From assembly GCA_022393335.1 (NCBI GenBank), contig JAJEKB010021317.1, positions 1,219,181 to 1,283,180 of the forward strand: DNA of 64,000 nucleotides, written 5' to 3'. Positions 1 to 12,562 of this stretch are shown piece by piece (within the stretch, counting starts at the first letter, position 1; each line of letters starts with the position of its first letter). The notes below the pieces were generated by a model. That model saw nothing but the letters and a program-made list of their open reading frames with translations. It was not told where the DNA came from and ran no database searches. The position numbers were made by a program, and so were the translations under genes. The DNA is from Macrotrachela quadricornifera (Eukaryota > Rotifera > Eurotatoria > Philodinida > Philodinidae).

Positions 1-2820
1 TTTATTTTTCTCTCATGGTGCACAATAGAATTTCATAATAAATGCACCACTTAATAGAGAAAGTTGTCCTCTACAAACCTATATATATCCTACTCTTGGG
101 TCAAAAATTACTATGAAACTTGTAGTCGCCTTTGAGGTTGGTGTTTTATTATTAGGAGATATTAAATAATGATAAATGAATAAATCATAGTTTGTTATTA
201 AACTTGATAGATCATTATCAATCGCTGAAAATGTAAGTGTAAAGTCAGAAAGACTTTTTTCTAATTTGACTCTTCACCGTTTTTCGATGAATTTATTATT
301 TTAAATTTGATCAAAGAATATTTGAAGTTCGTGAACCTATGTTCGAGATTGATTCTAATATAAAGATTTTTCTTTTATGGCTACCACACGTAAAATCTTT
401 TGGGTAAGATTTATATATGGACATATGTTTAATGACAAAGTGATTGTTTAGTCTTTATAGATATTAACCATAAAACGACATTCAAATTTGACGAAGATTC
501 TTCCTAGAGCACAATGTAAGCTACCCTATTTATAGAAATTTTTAAATATTTTCCCTGTTTTTTCTAAATTTCTTCAAAGTGAGCATATTAATAAATGCTC
601 AGTAACTTTTCAAAAGAAATTGAAACGAGATACATATATTCGTTTCAAAGCTGAGCTCATATTGAACGACTAGACGTGATTTGACAAGCTTGGTAATACT
701 GTTATGACTGATAGTTTCAGTTTTTTGAACATTTCAGATAACGCAAGCTCATCAGTAGAGAGTTGGTGAATGCTAATACAGCGTTATTTATTTATAGTAA
801 AGTAAACAGGAATAGATATGCAGTTATGCCGTCCGAAAAATAGTCAGGAGTTTTCCATCATTCTAATTGAAAAAAAACGAAACTTTTACTTTTGAAGTAA
901 TGGTGATTTGAGGTGAGGTCATCTGTATTCCAGGTTGATTATAGTAGGAAACTTGATCATAAAATGGCAACATCTGAGTGACATTTAATTCTGGTTTCTT
1001 AAAGGAATAATTGTATAGCGAGAAATATCGCGTATAAAAGATAAAAAATGCTGGTCTATCCATGCGTTCAAACGAATCAGTGTTCAAATTTACAATATAT
1101 AATATGTCGAATAATGGGATATAATTAAATATCTGTAATAAACTTGATCAGATTTAATCGAAAGCAAATAACTCGAATAAGAGTTTTATTTTTGATGATT
1201 ATACAACATTTGTTGAGTAAATATCTATCTGAAACTAAAGGTACGCACTTTCGAGAAGTGTTTATCTTTGAATGGCGATCAGTATTTTTCATATCATCTA
1301 TCTTATCTGATTATCCTAGTATATTTTTTAACATAAATAAATTCGATTGTTGCATACTATACTCAATCTCTTAATCGGTTGCAGGATTTTTTTTTAAATA
1401 GTCTGTTTTCGTTTTTCTTGCTGAATACTCATAGCATCTTGGTTATTGACTATTTCGGGAAGAAAATCATCGTTAGTGTTGAATTCTTGTGAGCACATTG
1501 TTATTCAAACTAATTTGTCCATTATGCCATTGTTTACTCTTTGATGATATTTTCTATCATTGAGACATATTAGTCACCAAAATCAGATACATTTATGTGA
1601 GACGGACTAACTATATATGGCACATTGAAGCTATTTTGACAAATAAATAGGTACTTTATACGGTAGATTTATTGAAAGTATGTTAAACTAGAATAGAAGT
1701 TTGGAGGAAAACTATGATTAATTGAATTTTTTACAGAAAATCTAAGACTGCACATTATTCATATTGTAATGTCTCTTGATCTGACAAGAGACATAATGTT
1801 ATATACTTTTCTAACTAAAGAAAAAAGTCATCGTTTTTTAGTTTAATAAATAGTTTTTTATTGAAACCGTTATTATGAATGATTACTTTTTATAATAAAG
1901 GTATGTTGTATGAAACCGTATATTTGAGAATAACACGCACAGAATTATTGATTTGAAAAAACAATATGTTAAAGATCGAAAATTTCTTCCACTTATCATA
2001 TTTGATATAAATATAATTTTCATTTTAAAATTTAAAATCATTAAGATTTTTATTGATGCTCTCTCAAAATCCGTTTTGAATTTTATTTTAACTTTATTGC
2101 ATTTTTAAATAATATCAAATTAATAAGTCAAAGACTCACGTTTATTTTCATAGACAAATTCCTAGCGAGTGATAATCTTTGATTTAGATATAATAAATAA
2201 GATTTATTCTATGAAAAAGTAAATTAAAAGAATGATTATCATTTATATATGAATTTCAGACAGAAAATATTTCTATAAAAGAATAATAGATAAACAATGG
2301 ACGTTGGTTTTCTATCTTTCAAATGATTAAGAAGATTGAAATATAAAATAATTACGATCGAAATTCTGTCCAGTAATAATCATACAAAATTTTCTTGAAG
2401 AAAAGGGCGAGCGATACTTGTTTTATTAGAATACGTTATTTATCTTCTTTAATTTTTGTTTTACACCTTTTTTTTTATCTTTTATTTGCTAAAGGTAAAA
2501 AACCAATGACGTGTTATCATGTTTGGTAATAAAGATTATGACGAAATACAATAAGATAAAAATTCTTTTCTCTTTTACTATTTTAAATTGTCAACTTTTC
2601 TCAAGTAAGTCGAAAGTTTTTATTTTTATAATGAAATATTCATTAAGAATGTAGTTATTTCATCTAAGAATTCTTCACTCTATTCCAGCTTTGACTAAAT
2701 TCTAATAATATTGAAAATGAGTATACGTAAAATTCAATGGAATATCATTGATTTTAGTATATGAACACATTCTTTTTCCAGTCTGTTTTACATCAATTAA
2801 AATAGTTTTAATGATTTAAA
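1..2820. other. AT-rich intergenic stretch, no gene seen
   Basis: Very AT-rich DNA with only short, biased open frames that do not read like protein and have no supporting splice sites or domains. It ends at the polypyrimidine-AG just before the PARP start codon. I see no repeat element in it. Confidence 0.5.
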
Positions 2821-2832
2821 TTTTTTCAGACA

Positions 2833-5280
2833 ATGCAAACTGATAAAAATAGTAAAGAAACAATTCCTAATCTTCCTCCATGTGAATATGGAATAAATTG
2901 TTACAGAAAAAATCCCAATCATTTTCGAGAATATTCTCATCCTCCTGGATTTAAATCAAGATCAGCAGACGGTATTCAAATGAAAACTTTATCATTTGCC
3001 ATTGAAGAACACGAAGACAATTCGAATAAATTATCAACATCAGATAATTTTGACGATGATATATTTGCGAACCCACTCCCTCCATGTAAATATGGAATGC
3101 AATGTTATAGAAAAAATACTGAGCATTTACAACAGTATTCTCATCCTTCTGATTTTAATAAAACAATTTTATCTAAAAAACATCCACATCTAATCAGAAA
3201 GCAGTTTCAAACTTCGATAAATGATACTGAAGAAAAATATAAAAACGCCGAAGAACAAAGAAAAAAATTAGAAGAAGATTTATCATTAATGACATTACAT
3301 CATCAAGAATTAAAAAAAACCTTAGAACACGAATTAGAGAAATATAAAGAACGTGAATTAGAACAAAAACAAATGTTATCTATTAGACGTGATATACCAC
3401 ATTATTCGGATCAGAAGATTTTGGAAATACCTTATCTAGAAGTGAATATCCCATCTAATTCAATTGAATTCAATATTATCAGTCAATTACTGAATGATAC
3501 CATCGAAATTCATGATAATGCATACGGAACCATTAATGGAAAAGATCCAACAGATTTCATTGTTACTAATATTCGTCGAATCTACAATAATCAACTTTGG
3601 CATAAATATTGTTTTGAAAAAGTATGTTTACTATATATAATTTTTACTTATTTTATTCCGGATAAACTATTGAAGAATACAAAAGCAGAAGTTTCTTAAC
3701 AAAAAATATTTGCATATGTCAAACGGCTGCATAATATTATCTATTCCAATTTTCATTTGCAAAGAAAGATATTTGTTTAATAGCGGTTAAATGAATATAT
3801 ATAGAACAGAGCTTTCAGCCTAACCTGGTGCCTAGTAGGCCATCAGACCAAGTCGAAGTTGTTAGCCTGGATATAGCAAGTACTAATCTCTCTAAAAGTA
3901 ACTTTGCAAAAAGTAAATGGCACTGTAAGCTGATAATTTTGTTCACAAATTTTTGTCATTTATAATTAGTGGAAAATATATTACAGTAAACGAATGCATG
4001 AGTAACAATCATGAATAATTGATTGTAACACAAATAAAAATAAGTACTATTCATCATTTAAAAAATTGAATGCATTGCATTTTTAATATTTTCTTAATCA
4101 AACAAAATTTAAATCAAAGATCGAAAAACGAACCGAACCCGATCCAATAAACGTTCGGTTCGATTCGGCCTCTGATTTAAATAAATAATGTCTGATGATG
4201 ATATTCATGTTATACCACTAAATTCGTCTTCATCTTTTTCATCATCATATACAAATGTTTTACCTTTTGTTTTAACATCATGTTCATTGTTAAATACAAA
4301 CATTTTATCATCAGCTTCATTATCACATCCCGCTCGACTTATTATTCTATACTCTTATGAAAATAAATTAAGCATCTGACTGAAACTGAGTCAGTATCTA
4401 CGATACAGAGTTATAGAATTTAACAAATTGGAAAGTTATAGATATCAATTAGTCTGGTCTTCGCCTGCAGGCCAAGCCAATTTAAGTTGCAGGCATATTC
4501 ACTCAGATCAGATCAGGCACGAAAAAAGTGGACTGTTGGCAGTTCTGATATAGAATTGTACTATAATAAATATGTTATGAATTGATGAATAGTATATCTC
4601 TGTTTATCTTTATTTAGGAGCATATTCTAAAGAAAAATAAAGGAAATATCCCACAATGTGATAGCTCAAAATATTTGAAAAATCATCCATTTGTGACACC
4701 ACTATTGGATGAAAATGCCAATGAATATTGGTTATTTCATGGTTGTAGCCAAAGTGTAGTTTCATTAATTTTGAATGGTGGATGTGATCCTCGAGTCTCC
4801 AATTTGGATGGAATGTTTGGTGGTGGATTTTATTTAGCTGAAAATTCCAGTAAATCTAATCAATATATTCCATGTCCAGGATGTGAAAAAAATTCCATAG
4901 GTAGCAGTGGTGCATGCCAGTGTCAAAATCAAGAATCTATTCAATTTTCCATTCTTATCTGTCGAGTCATATTAGGTGATGCACATGTTGCTCTAAAATT
5001 TGATGAAAAGAAATATAAAGGCGAAGGAAGTAAGAGAGTGCGTCGACCACCATTAAAAGAGAACAGTACAGATCTATATGATTCTGTACTAGGTGAATGT
5101 AGAAAATATAATGGAAATGCTTTAAGATATCGAGAAGTTATTATATATGATGCTGACCAAGCATATCCAGAATATGTTATAGAATTTCGACGATCTATTA
5201 CTAATCCAAGACAGACAAGTGGTGCTAGAAATGCAAAAGAAGCATGTTATCGTTTTCTTAAAAATCCAACTCAAGTATAA
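2833..5280 (+). CDS. Poly(ADP-ribose) polymerase with two N-terminal PBZ zinc fingers
   Basis: Two exons, 2833-3621 and 4618-5280, joined by a phase-0 GT-AG intron of 996 bp, give 483 codons. Two PBZ (PAR-binding) fingers are visible: C17, C23, H30, H36 and C85, C91, H98, H104, each in a CxYGxxCYRKN context. A Lys/Glu-rich coiled coil (about 130-190) follows, then a PARP catalytic domain from about 205 to the end. The H-Y-E triad is present: H304 in FHG, Y335 in GGFYLAE, and E436 in YREVIIYD, so it should be able to make chains. C349, C352, C363 and C365 resemble the small zinc site of tankyrases, and the QAYPEY stretch is also tankyrase-like. A polypyrimidine-AG ends 3 nt before the ATG, fitting a trans- or 5' UTR splice site. 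AATAAA occurs near 5363. Expected role: nuclear NAD+-dependent poly-ADP-ribosylation that can bind its own product. Confidence 0.9.
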
Positions 5281-5515
5281 CCTCCATTAAATGAAATAAC
5301 ATTATATATATATATATATACTCATATTATTCGTACACATCGAAAATGTTTTTGTTTTAACAAATAAAAAAAAATGATCAATTGCTATCGATTTTCCTTC
5401 AATGATATGAATTAGTTAAAATAATATTTAAATATTAAGATAAAACAAGAAAGACTTTACCCTGAAAAATGAGAATTCTATCTTCATCGTACTTCTACAT
5501 GAAATACACGGTTCC

Positions 5516-6498
5516 CCGGAAATATCGTGCAACTCATGTGCTAGGTTGGAAATAATATTATTCCAAGGGGATAACTCTATAATTTCAGATAGAATACATA
5601 ATAAATTTCAAATCAAATGAAAGCTAGCAAAAATGGGTTTTATTGGTACTGAATAGTAAGGGTTATGAGAACCTTTTGATGTCGAATTTAAGAAATTTCA
5701 TACTTTTTTGGAGGTGGAAACCTAAAGTGCCAGTGATTTAACAATGGAGTAAAATGTTGCTCTTGGATAGTTTTACAGGTTCGATAAAACTTGTTGAGCT
5801 CTATAAAATTGCCTATATTGAATATTTTTAAGTGATTTTTTGCGGCTAAAAAATTTAAAAAAGTACTTAGAAAGCCTAAAAAAACGTTAAAAAAACGTTC
5901 TCTTACATTGAAAAAATACTCAATGTTTTAATAAAATTAACTGTTGTCTTATTATTTTTATCATCTCAGCAGTTTCGAAATATACTCATTTAACGCAGTT
6001 TTTCACGCTGCATCGAATGAGTATATTCTCAAATATTTTACATAAGAATACTAATGGATAACAGCTGAATTCATTGTAAAAAAGAGCATTTTTTTCTCTA
6101 TAAAAAATGTAGAAAAATGCAATCGTTTTGGTACATTCTTTAGAAAATTTTTCAGTGAGTTTTGGTCTAAGAACCCTGTTTAAAATTTTTTTAATGCAGA
6201 CAGTTGTGTAGAGCTCGACGAACTTTATCGAACCATGTAAAACTATCCAAGAGCAACATTTTACTCCATTGTTAAATCATTGGCACTTTAGGTTTCCACC
6301 TCCAAAAAAGTATGAAATTTCTTAAATTCGACATCAAAAGATTCTCATAATTCTTACTATCCAGTACCAATAAAACCCATTTTTTGCTAGCTTTCATTTG
6401 ATTTAAAATTCATTATGTATTCTATTTGAAATTACAGAGTTATCCTCTTGGAATAATATTATTTCCAACCTAGCACATGAGTTGCACGATATTTCCGG
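5516..6498. mobile_element. Non-autonomous element with ~290 bp terminal inverted repeats
   Basis: About 290 bp at 5516-5802 reappears as its reverse complement at 6209-6498, starting CCGGAAATATCGTGC. A perfect 11 bp hairpin (ATATACTCATT / AATGAGTATAT) sits near the middle at 5979-6027. There is no coding capacity, and no clear target-site duplication was found. Confidence 0.8.
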
Positions 6499-6515
6499 AC
6501 AAGCATATATAATAT

Positions 6516-6660
6516 GAGAATGAAGTAAGATAAAGAAATGACATTAATCGATAGTGGTTAAATAAGCCGATATACCTACTCCACCTTATATTGGATATAG
6601 AGATGAAGCAGGATAAATGAATAACATAAATCGATGGTGTTGAAATATGCCGATATATCA
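6516..6660. repeat. Two-copy tandem repeat, ~83 bp unit
   Basis: A stretch containing AATCGATAGTGG and a following CCGATATA recurs about 83 bp later in diverged form (ATCGATGGTG ... CCGATATA). Only two copies are clear. Confidence 0.5.
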
Positions 6661-6870
6661 ACTTGACTTCATATTGCATGATTACAGAAACACGAATAAA
6701 CCAATAAATTGATCTGTTATCATATTGAATAATATAATGATGTATGAAAAAATGAAATAGCTGAATTGTAATGAATGAATCCGATATAACAATGTTCATG
6801 TGGATTTTATTGAACCATCAGTGATCTTGTATGTCGATGTTGATATAATATTACCGGATAGACGGTGTTT

Positions 6871-7540
6871 TTAAATTCCATTTAATATATCTTGTAGATG
6901 ATCCTTCAAGATACTATCATTATTTACAGTTGGCGTTTGGATTAACTTGTTCAGTAATCCTATTGTATAATCCTTGATCCTGGGGACGTTGCTGATCTTA
7001 TGTATATATTCCACCGATGTATATATTGGTAGATCGAGTGCAGCTCGAAGTGCTTTGTTTTGCATGATCTGCATTCGATTCCATACTTTTGGATCAGCTG
7101 TCAGTAGAACAGGATAACCATAAATAATGATTGTGCGTACAATTGATTTGTAGATGTTTATCATCATCCTGCTGTTGAGTTAGTATGCTATTCTCAATAA
7201 ATATCTAAAAAGACTGATCCGAGGAACGATCTTGCTTTCGATATAATCGAGATGACTTCGCCATTTGAGTCGTTTGTCTATCATAATACCTAAGTAACTC
7301 GTATAATCTAATGGTTTAATGATTATATTTTCAACTTTCACCTCCACTGGATCTTTATACTTTTTCCTTGAATGTATGCTAAAGTACACTAACTCTGTTT
7401 TTGTTGGTTGCAATTTTAATTTTCATGACTGGCACCAACTTTCAAATGCATCTATGAATTGTTGTAGTATGAATGTCAGAATTGTCATGGCATTTCCTGA
7501 TGGCCATAGTGCTGTATCATCGGCGAATAATCCATAATTC
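6871..7540 (-). pseudogene. Non-LTR (LINE) reverse transcriptase fragment, dead
   Basis: Read on the minus strand, one continuous frame contains the catalytic FADDTALW box (7516-7527), then the PTKTELVYF segment, the YLGIMIDKRLKW segment and the C-terminal NKALRAALDLP part typical of Jockey/CR1-like LINE reverse transcriptases. Two in-frame stops break it: TGA at 7423-7425, where Trp is usual, and TAA at 7180-7182. The frame is otherwise intact, so decay was by point mutation. The 5' part (endonuclease and first RT blocks) is missing upstream of 7540. It is a 5'-truncated dead insertion. Confidence 0.85.
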
Positions 7541-7838
7541 TACTTTGAACATTTATTATTCCATATTATTTTGAATTTTTTTTTCTTATGGAATATTTAA
7601 TTCGAGGAGAATTCTCATGTTCGTTTACTGAATCAAACAGGAAACATAGTCTAAACGTACAGTTCTATTGATCACTCATATTGTCAAATAAGCCTCATCA
7701 ATAGACGAACAGATATTGGTAAATGTCAAGATTTTATCTTGTAACAATATTAAAATAGGAAAAAATATCAGCTGTAATTCATTGATCAAATGTATTTATT
7801 AAAATTTTCTCAAAGCATTTGTATAAAAACAAAGTAAG
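7541..7838. other. Intergenic, no gene seen
   Basis: AT-rich spacer between the LINE fragment and the 3' end of the next minus-strand gene. It holds a poly(A) signal for that gene (TTTATT at 7795-7800, AATAAA on the minus strand). Confidence 0.4.
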
Positions 7839-8795
7839 TTATGAATATATGATAAAATAATATTTTATATAAAACAAGATAATGATTATAATCATAGAAA
7901 CGTTTCCAAATCGAAATGATGAATGATTTGGTATTGTTGTTGATGTTGTTAATTGACTAGTTGACATGGTTGTTGACATGAAAGTAGTTGTTGTTGTAAT
8001 AAACGATGTATTAATAGGTAAAGTATATTCACGAGCTAACATTTGAAAAATTTCAATGGCAGTAGTATTTAAACCACAATTTCGAGTGTTACAATAATAT
8101 GTACCCGTTGCATCCGGTATATAAGGTACAGATCTATCTAGTATATATGATTGAGTCCATTTAACTTTTGGAAAATTATCGGGATTTTGACATTCACTCT
8201 TAACGTTTACATAGCCAGCGGAAGAATACATATATTTGACAAAACAAAATGATGAATTTTGAGGACAAATGTTATTATTAAAACATTGAATAGATTCATT
8301 GTTGTTCGGATGATAAAGAAGAGAAACGAGTCTTTGTCGAAAAGGTTCCATTTGTGTTTGACCCATTGATGGTGATAGTGTTTCACGTACAAATTCGATA
8401 TCACAATAATCAGATACTGAACATGTATAGAAAATAATGACTATGATCGATGTATCATTCAATGAAAACTGTGTTGTGATATCTAGCCAATTTAATGTTG
8501 TATTTGTTTCGGATCCACCGTCGAAGTATCCATTAACTAGATCTGTAGTAAAATCAATTCTTAACATAACCGTACAGTCTTGACTAATATTATCATTTAA
8601 TTTTGAAGATGGACAAAGATCAGAAGGAAGAGAAGAATTTAATGGTATGCCACGAAAAGTACATTCTTTAAAACATTGAATGGATTCAGTTAATTCTATT
8701 ATCGATAGAATTAGAATAATAAAAAGTACAAATCGAATAGAAGTTTCTCTCATGATTGAAGAAAATAGTAAACTATTACAAATGTTTAATAACAA
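7839..8795 (-). CDS. Secreted or surface Cys-rich protein with Thr-rich tail, unknown function
   Basis: An intronless frame of up to 318 codons. I prefer the second Met (ATG at 8751-8753), because it directly precedes a good signal peptide: a basic start, then a run of Val/Leu/Ile ending near TES. The body is rich in Cys and N-glycosylation sites and contains a CNTRNCG motif. A Thr-rich segment of about 30 residues follows. The last 20 residues are strongly hydrophobic, which suits a C-terminal membrane anchor or GPI signal. I recognise no named domain. By layout it is a cell-surface glycoprotein; its function is unknown. Confidence 0.75.
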   Translation of the reverse strand: MLLNICNSLLFSSIMRETSIRFVLFIILILSIIELTESIQCFKECTFRGIPLNSSLPSDLCPSSKLNDNISQDCTVMLRIDFTTDLVNGYFDGGSETNTTLNWLDITTQFSLNDTSIIVIIFYTCSVSDYCDIEFVRETLSPSMGQTQMEPFRQRLVSLLYHPNNNESIQCFNNNICPQNSSFCFVKYMYSSAGYVNVKSECQNPDNFPKVKWTQSYILDRSVPYIPDATGTYYCNTRNCGLNTTAIEIFQMLAREYTLPINTSFITTTTTFMSTTMSTSQLTTSTTIPNHSSFRFGNVSMIIIIILFYIKYYFIIYS

Positions 8796-9163
8796 ACCTT
8801 TTATATTATTTCAATTCTTCTTAGTTTTACATATGACAAAATAAATGTTTTTTTTTCAATTTATCTTATCTTTCTATTTAAATATATAATGACATCATAA
8901 AACATGATTTTAAATGTACTTCTATGTTATATTTTGCTTGTTGACAGTACCGAGGAAAGCGTAGGTTGTTAATTATGTTTTAGCTTTCGTCGGTGAATCA
9001 TAAACAAATAGTAGCAGGGCTAAAAGATCAATTTGAGGGAACTCACCTCTCTCTAGACCAAAATTCTGGCTCATCTATTACAAACAGAACTATATCATTG
9101 TAAAATCTTGATGATAAGGATATGTTACAAATGAAAAAATGATTTAAGCATATTCATACGACA
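8796..9163. other. Intergenic, likely promoter side of the minus-strand gene
   Basis: AT-rich spacer upstream of the secreted protein gene. No open frame or repeat was recognised. Confidence 0.35.
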
Positions 9164-9529
9164 CAGATATCCATCGTGGTTGAGAGTCTACCGTGACGAT
9201 AATCAAAGAAAGTCAGCCGCGACACTGCCGGACTGAGACGATCGTCAGAAAAACGATGCCGTGACGTGCCGTTAAAAAAGCTGACTGCTGCCGCGATCGT
9301 ATTTTTGAAAATCTTTGGATTGTTCAAGGGTGTGACCGATTTGAACTAGAGCTGCTTCTGCCAATCGATCAGATTCGTTAATCCCTATTGTTTAGCACAC
9401 ATCAACATAGAGATTATCTGCAAATTCCTGAGTTTTGAAAATTTCTTTCATAGAAAAGCTACCGCCGTCATGCCACGATGGTTTTTGAAAACAGGTGGTA
9501 CCGCGACAGCCCACCGATGGACATCTCTG
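9164..9529. mobile_element. Degenerate hAT-like MITE, old copy
   Basis: The ends, CAGATATCCATCGTGG and its inverted counterpart ending CGATGGACATCTCTG, match the ends of the better-preserved element at 39056-39550. The inside holds scattered GC-rich pieces such as CTGCCGCGATCG in AT-rich surroundings. The 8 bp flanks no longer match. Confidence 0.65.
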
Positions 9530-10435
9530 ATTGATCAGTGATGCATCAAAAGGAGAAAATTCTACTCAGATTATCTCCCTATAAGTAAGCAGAAAAAAAA
9601 AGAGTCCGTAGCCGGTCATATGTTTTTGTCGTGCGTATAATAAATGTTATTTTGTAATTAATGTATAAGACAACAAGAAAATATGCATAAATATTTGTTT
9701 GTTGTGTCATTGAAAAATGTCTAAATAACTGAATAAAGCAATTTTTGTCTGTCATCATACGTATAAATCTCGTTAGAGTGATAAATAGAAACGTATTTAC
9801 TCGTATTTGCATAAAGAATCGATTTCTTAAATTTCAGTTAATACTAACGAAAGAAATTTAAACTTTTATGTAAATTTAAATGAATGTATTTGTGTATGGA
9901 CGACTATTCTTCCAATGAAGAAATATTGAAAAAATAATTCAATCAAATATCTTCTTGGCTTCTTTTTTTGTATATAATAAAGTAAAATAGTATATTTATT
10001 CAAAAAATTCCCTTTCTCATTTATTGAACAATTGAATAAAACTTGATATATCCAATAATTCGATCAAAAGTTGGAATCAATGATTCATTACTTGAATTTT
10101 TTATAAAATAATTGATTAAAATAAATCAACGGTTATTGTTTAATTTTTCAATTGTTAATAAATCTTTTTTATTCTATGATTTTATTGTAGAATAGTCATG
10201 ATTAAAATCAATACTATTCCAATGTCAATTTATTGTTAATTCATTTGTTTAGAAAATCTCTTTGTTGGTTTCTATCTTAATAAAAAATTTCACATAATAA
10301 AGAGTAAAGAAAACAAAACAAACGAATTAATTGAAATTTTGATTAAATTTTTTTAATAAACAAACTTTCGTCAACTGTAAAATAACATATTCAGAATTTG
10401 TAGCAAAAAAAAATAGTTGATTTTCATTATTCAAT
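9530..10435. other. Intergenic, no gene seen
   Basis: AT-rich DNA with no convincing coding frame. It presumably includes the promoter of the six-exon gene that starts at 10436. Confidence 0.4.
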
Positions 10436-11446
10436 ATGGCACGACGCAAGTTGAAGAAAAAATCCAAAATAATTCTCGTACGAAATGAAATTCATTTCTA
10501 TTATTCTATTGATTATATATAGGTATCAAGTGCCATTCGATCTGTTCCTAACTTTCAATCAAATACTTTTCACTCTTCACAAAACAGACCAAATGTTAAA
10601 AAACTTTTCCGACATCGTTCACTTCCACAAGTATATTAAGGAAAAAAAAATTTTTTATTAAATTTCGATTATTTTATTAAAAGCAAGCAAACATTCCAGA
10701 TCATTATCTTAGAAATGGAATTGATAAAAAACATCATATTCATCGAGTTATTCATGCTGGTATAAATACTAACAAAACAATTAATAAAAATCTTCGATTA
10801 TTTATTAGAAAATCATCCCAAATAGATGTATGTTTATCATTAATTATATTTAAGAGTAATAGATTAGTTAGAAAAATAATGTGTCACAAACGATTTCGAT
10901 AAGAAATAAAACAAAATTTTATATCACGTTAAATTACATTTTTTAGCTTATGAAAAAATTCAAGTTTTTTCTGATGATGAAAATTCTGAATTAATCAAAT
11001 ATGATTATTATTATTTTATTATATAGGAATCAAGCATAAATTGTGTTAATATTCAATCTGATCGAGTCAATTCTCAAAACAGGAGTAAATCATCTTCAAT
11101 TATTAAACATGAACATTTATCATTGAATGATCTTTATTCGAATTCCAATCATACCATTCGAGATGTTTATTCTATAAACGATGGATCAATATCGGAACCT
11201 CAACAAGTATGATCTCATTTTTATTTTAACTGATGTATATATAATAAAGTATTTTTAGAATACAATATCAAATAATGTTAACAATTCAATAAAAGTAAGT
11301 TATTAGTATAATTATTTTGTATTATTAATTTGTTATTGTAGACAGACATTTCGGAGAAGCGAATATCAAATTCATCATACAAAAAAATTCATAGAAATGA
11401 AAATAAAATAAAAGGATATAGAAAAAAACAAAAACATCGAAGGTAA
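10436..11446 (+). CDS. Six-exon gene for a small basic protein, unknown function
   Basis: Exons 10436-10477, 10523-10630, 10684-10827, 11027-11206, 11259-11294 and 11342-11446 give 204 residues. Every exon length is a multiple of three, so all five introns are phase 0 with GT-AG ends. Four introns are short (45-53 bp) and one is 199 bp. The protein starts MARRKLKKKSK, is rich in Ser, Asn, Lys and His, and ends in a very basic stretch (YRKKQKHRR). There is no signal peptide, membrane segment or domain that I know. The basic ends suggest a nuclear or nucleic-acid-associated protein, but that is inference. Individual exons are too short to appear as long open frames. The 199 bp intron contains a further coding-like stretch (about 10946-11020) with no donor, possibly a decayed exon. 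Confidence 0.6.
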
Positions 11447-11550
11447 ATAAAAAAAAATATTTCTCATCATCATCTTTACTTAAGACATACCAAAAGGTCG
11501 TATCCCGCCATTTAAAAAACCTTGTCGGATGGGATGCATCGGTTCAGAAA

Positions 11551-11955
11551 TAATAAACAAATATATTATTATTGAAGAGCTTTTCGAGCCACATCAAATG
11601 GTATATAGAAAATCCTGTTTTCATAGGACTTTCAACGACCTAGAGTCAATTTACTGATGGACGACTATACATTCATAAGATGATCGGAGATAGTGTATAT
11701 ATGAGGTTGTAGCCTATCAAAAACTTTACAAAGTCATATGCGAGAAAACAATATTTTACAAATGCTTTCAATTAATATCAATAACCATAATAAACATTAA
11801 CTTATAGTTCATGGGTACGGGTGGAAATGTGTAGTCATCTATCAGCAAATTGACTCTAGGTACTTCAAATATTTTTGTGAAAACATGATTTACTATGTAC
11901 CATTCGATGTGGCTTGAAAAGCTCTATGATATGATTTATTTGTTCATTATTTCGG
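11551..11955. mobile_element. MITE with ~90 bp inverted repeats
   Basis: The left arm holds AGAGCTTTTCGAGCCACATC and the right arm its diverged reverse complement, GATGTGGCTTGAAAAGCTCT. A second inverted pair (CCTAGAGTCAATTT / AAATTGACTCTAGG) lies further in. No coding capacity. Confidence 0.7.
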
Positions 11956-12380
11956 AATTTTGATACGTCATAAGTATTTATTCTCTAGTTTCGAAAAATT
12001 GGAAAATCAATTATACTCATTCTTCCCAAAATAATTCTGATGCATTTATATTTCTAATCTTCATCTTTAAATATAATTTCACCTGTTCATGATATGGATT
12101 TTTCCATAGTCTGTGTCATACTTGAAAACAACTAAAATAAAATCAGATTCATATAGAATTATTTGGAGATAAAAAAGAAAATTTTCGACATAAGTTGAAA
12201 AGAAAAATATCATATAAATTTTAAGAATAATTTTAAATATTCCTTCAATATGCACACTAAAAATAAATGTGTTGGAGATTATAATGTCGCAACTTCAATG
12301 AATAAAATGTGTCGTATATATATATTTCTCTCGTTCTGTCTGCTAACTGTTCATTCACCTTATTGTTTCAATTATCCAGC

Positions 12381-12390
12381 TATATATAAA
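12381..12390 (+). promoter_or_regulatory. TATA-like box upstream of the LamG gene
   Basis: TATATATAAA lies about 75 bp before the ATG at 12464. This is suggestive only, because such strings are common in DNA this rich in A and T. Confidence 0.25.
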
Positions 12391-12463
12391 CAACATGATT
12401 GAACGTACAAAACTTGTATATTTTCGTGTTAATTAATTTCTCGATTATTTATTTTTTGAAAAT

Positions 12464-12562
12464 ATGCCATTGTCGACCTATGATCGAGAGAGGACTAACA
12501 TTAAGCGATCCAATGGAGATCCGATTACTTCAAGGATAAACAGATCCTACAATCTAACCTCC
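12464..12562 (+). CDS. Possible first exon (cytoplasmic tail) of the LamG membrane protein
   Basis: ATG at 12464 opens 33 coding-like codons (MPLSTYDRERTNIKRSNG and on) up to a GT at 12563. It would suit the cytoplasmic N-terminus of a type II membrane protein. However, it ends in phase 0 while the exon at 12845 needs 2 leftover bases. Either an extra exon lies between them, another donor is used, or this is not part of the gene. Confidence 0.35.

Noticed and set aside
1144..1374. 76-codon plus-strand frame near the window start
   Set aside because: Composition is that of random AT-rich DNA (Ile/Phe/Ser heavy); no start context or homology recognised.
4188..4379. Ser-rich 63-codon frame as a separate gene
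   Set aside because: It lies inside the PARP intron, has no splice or domain evidence, and is a compositional Ser/Leu frame.
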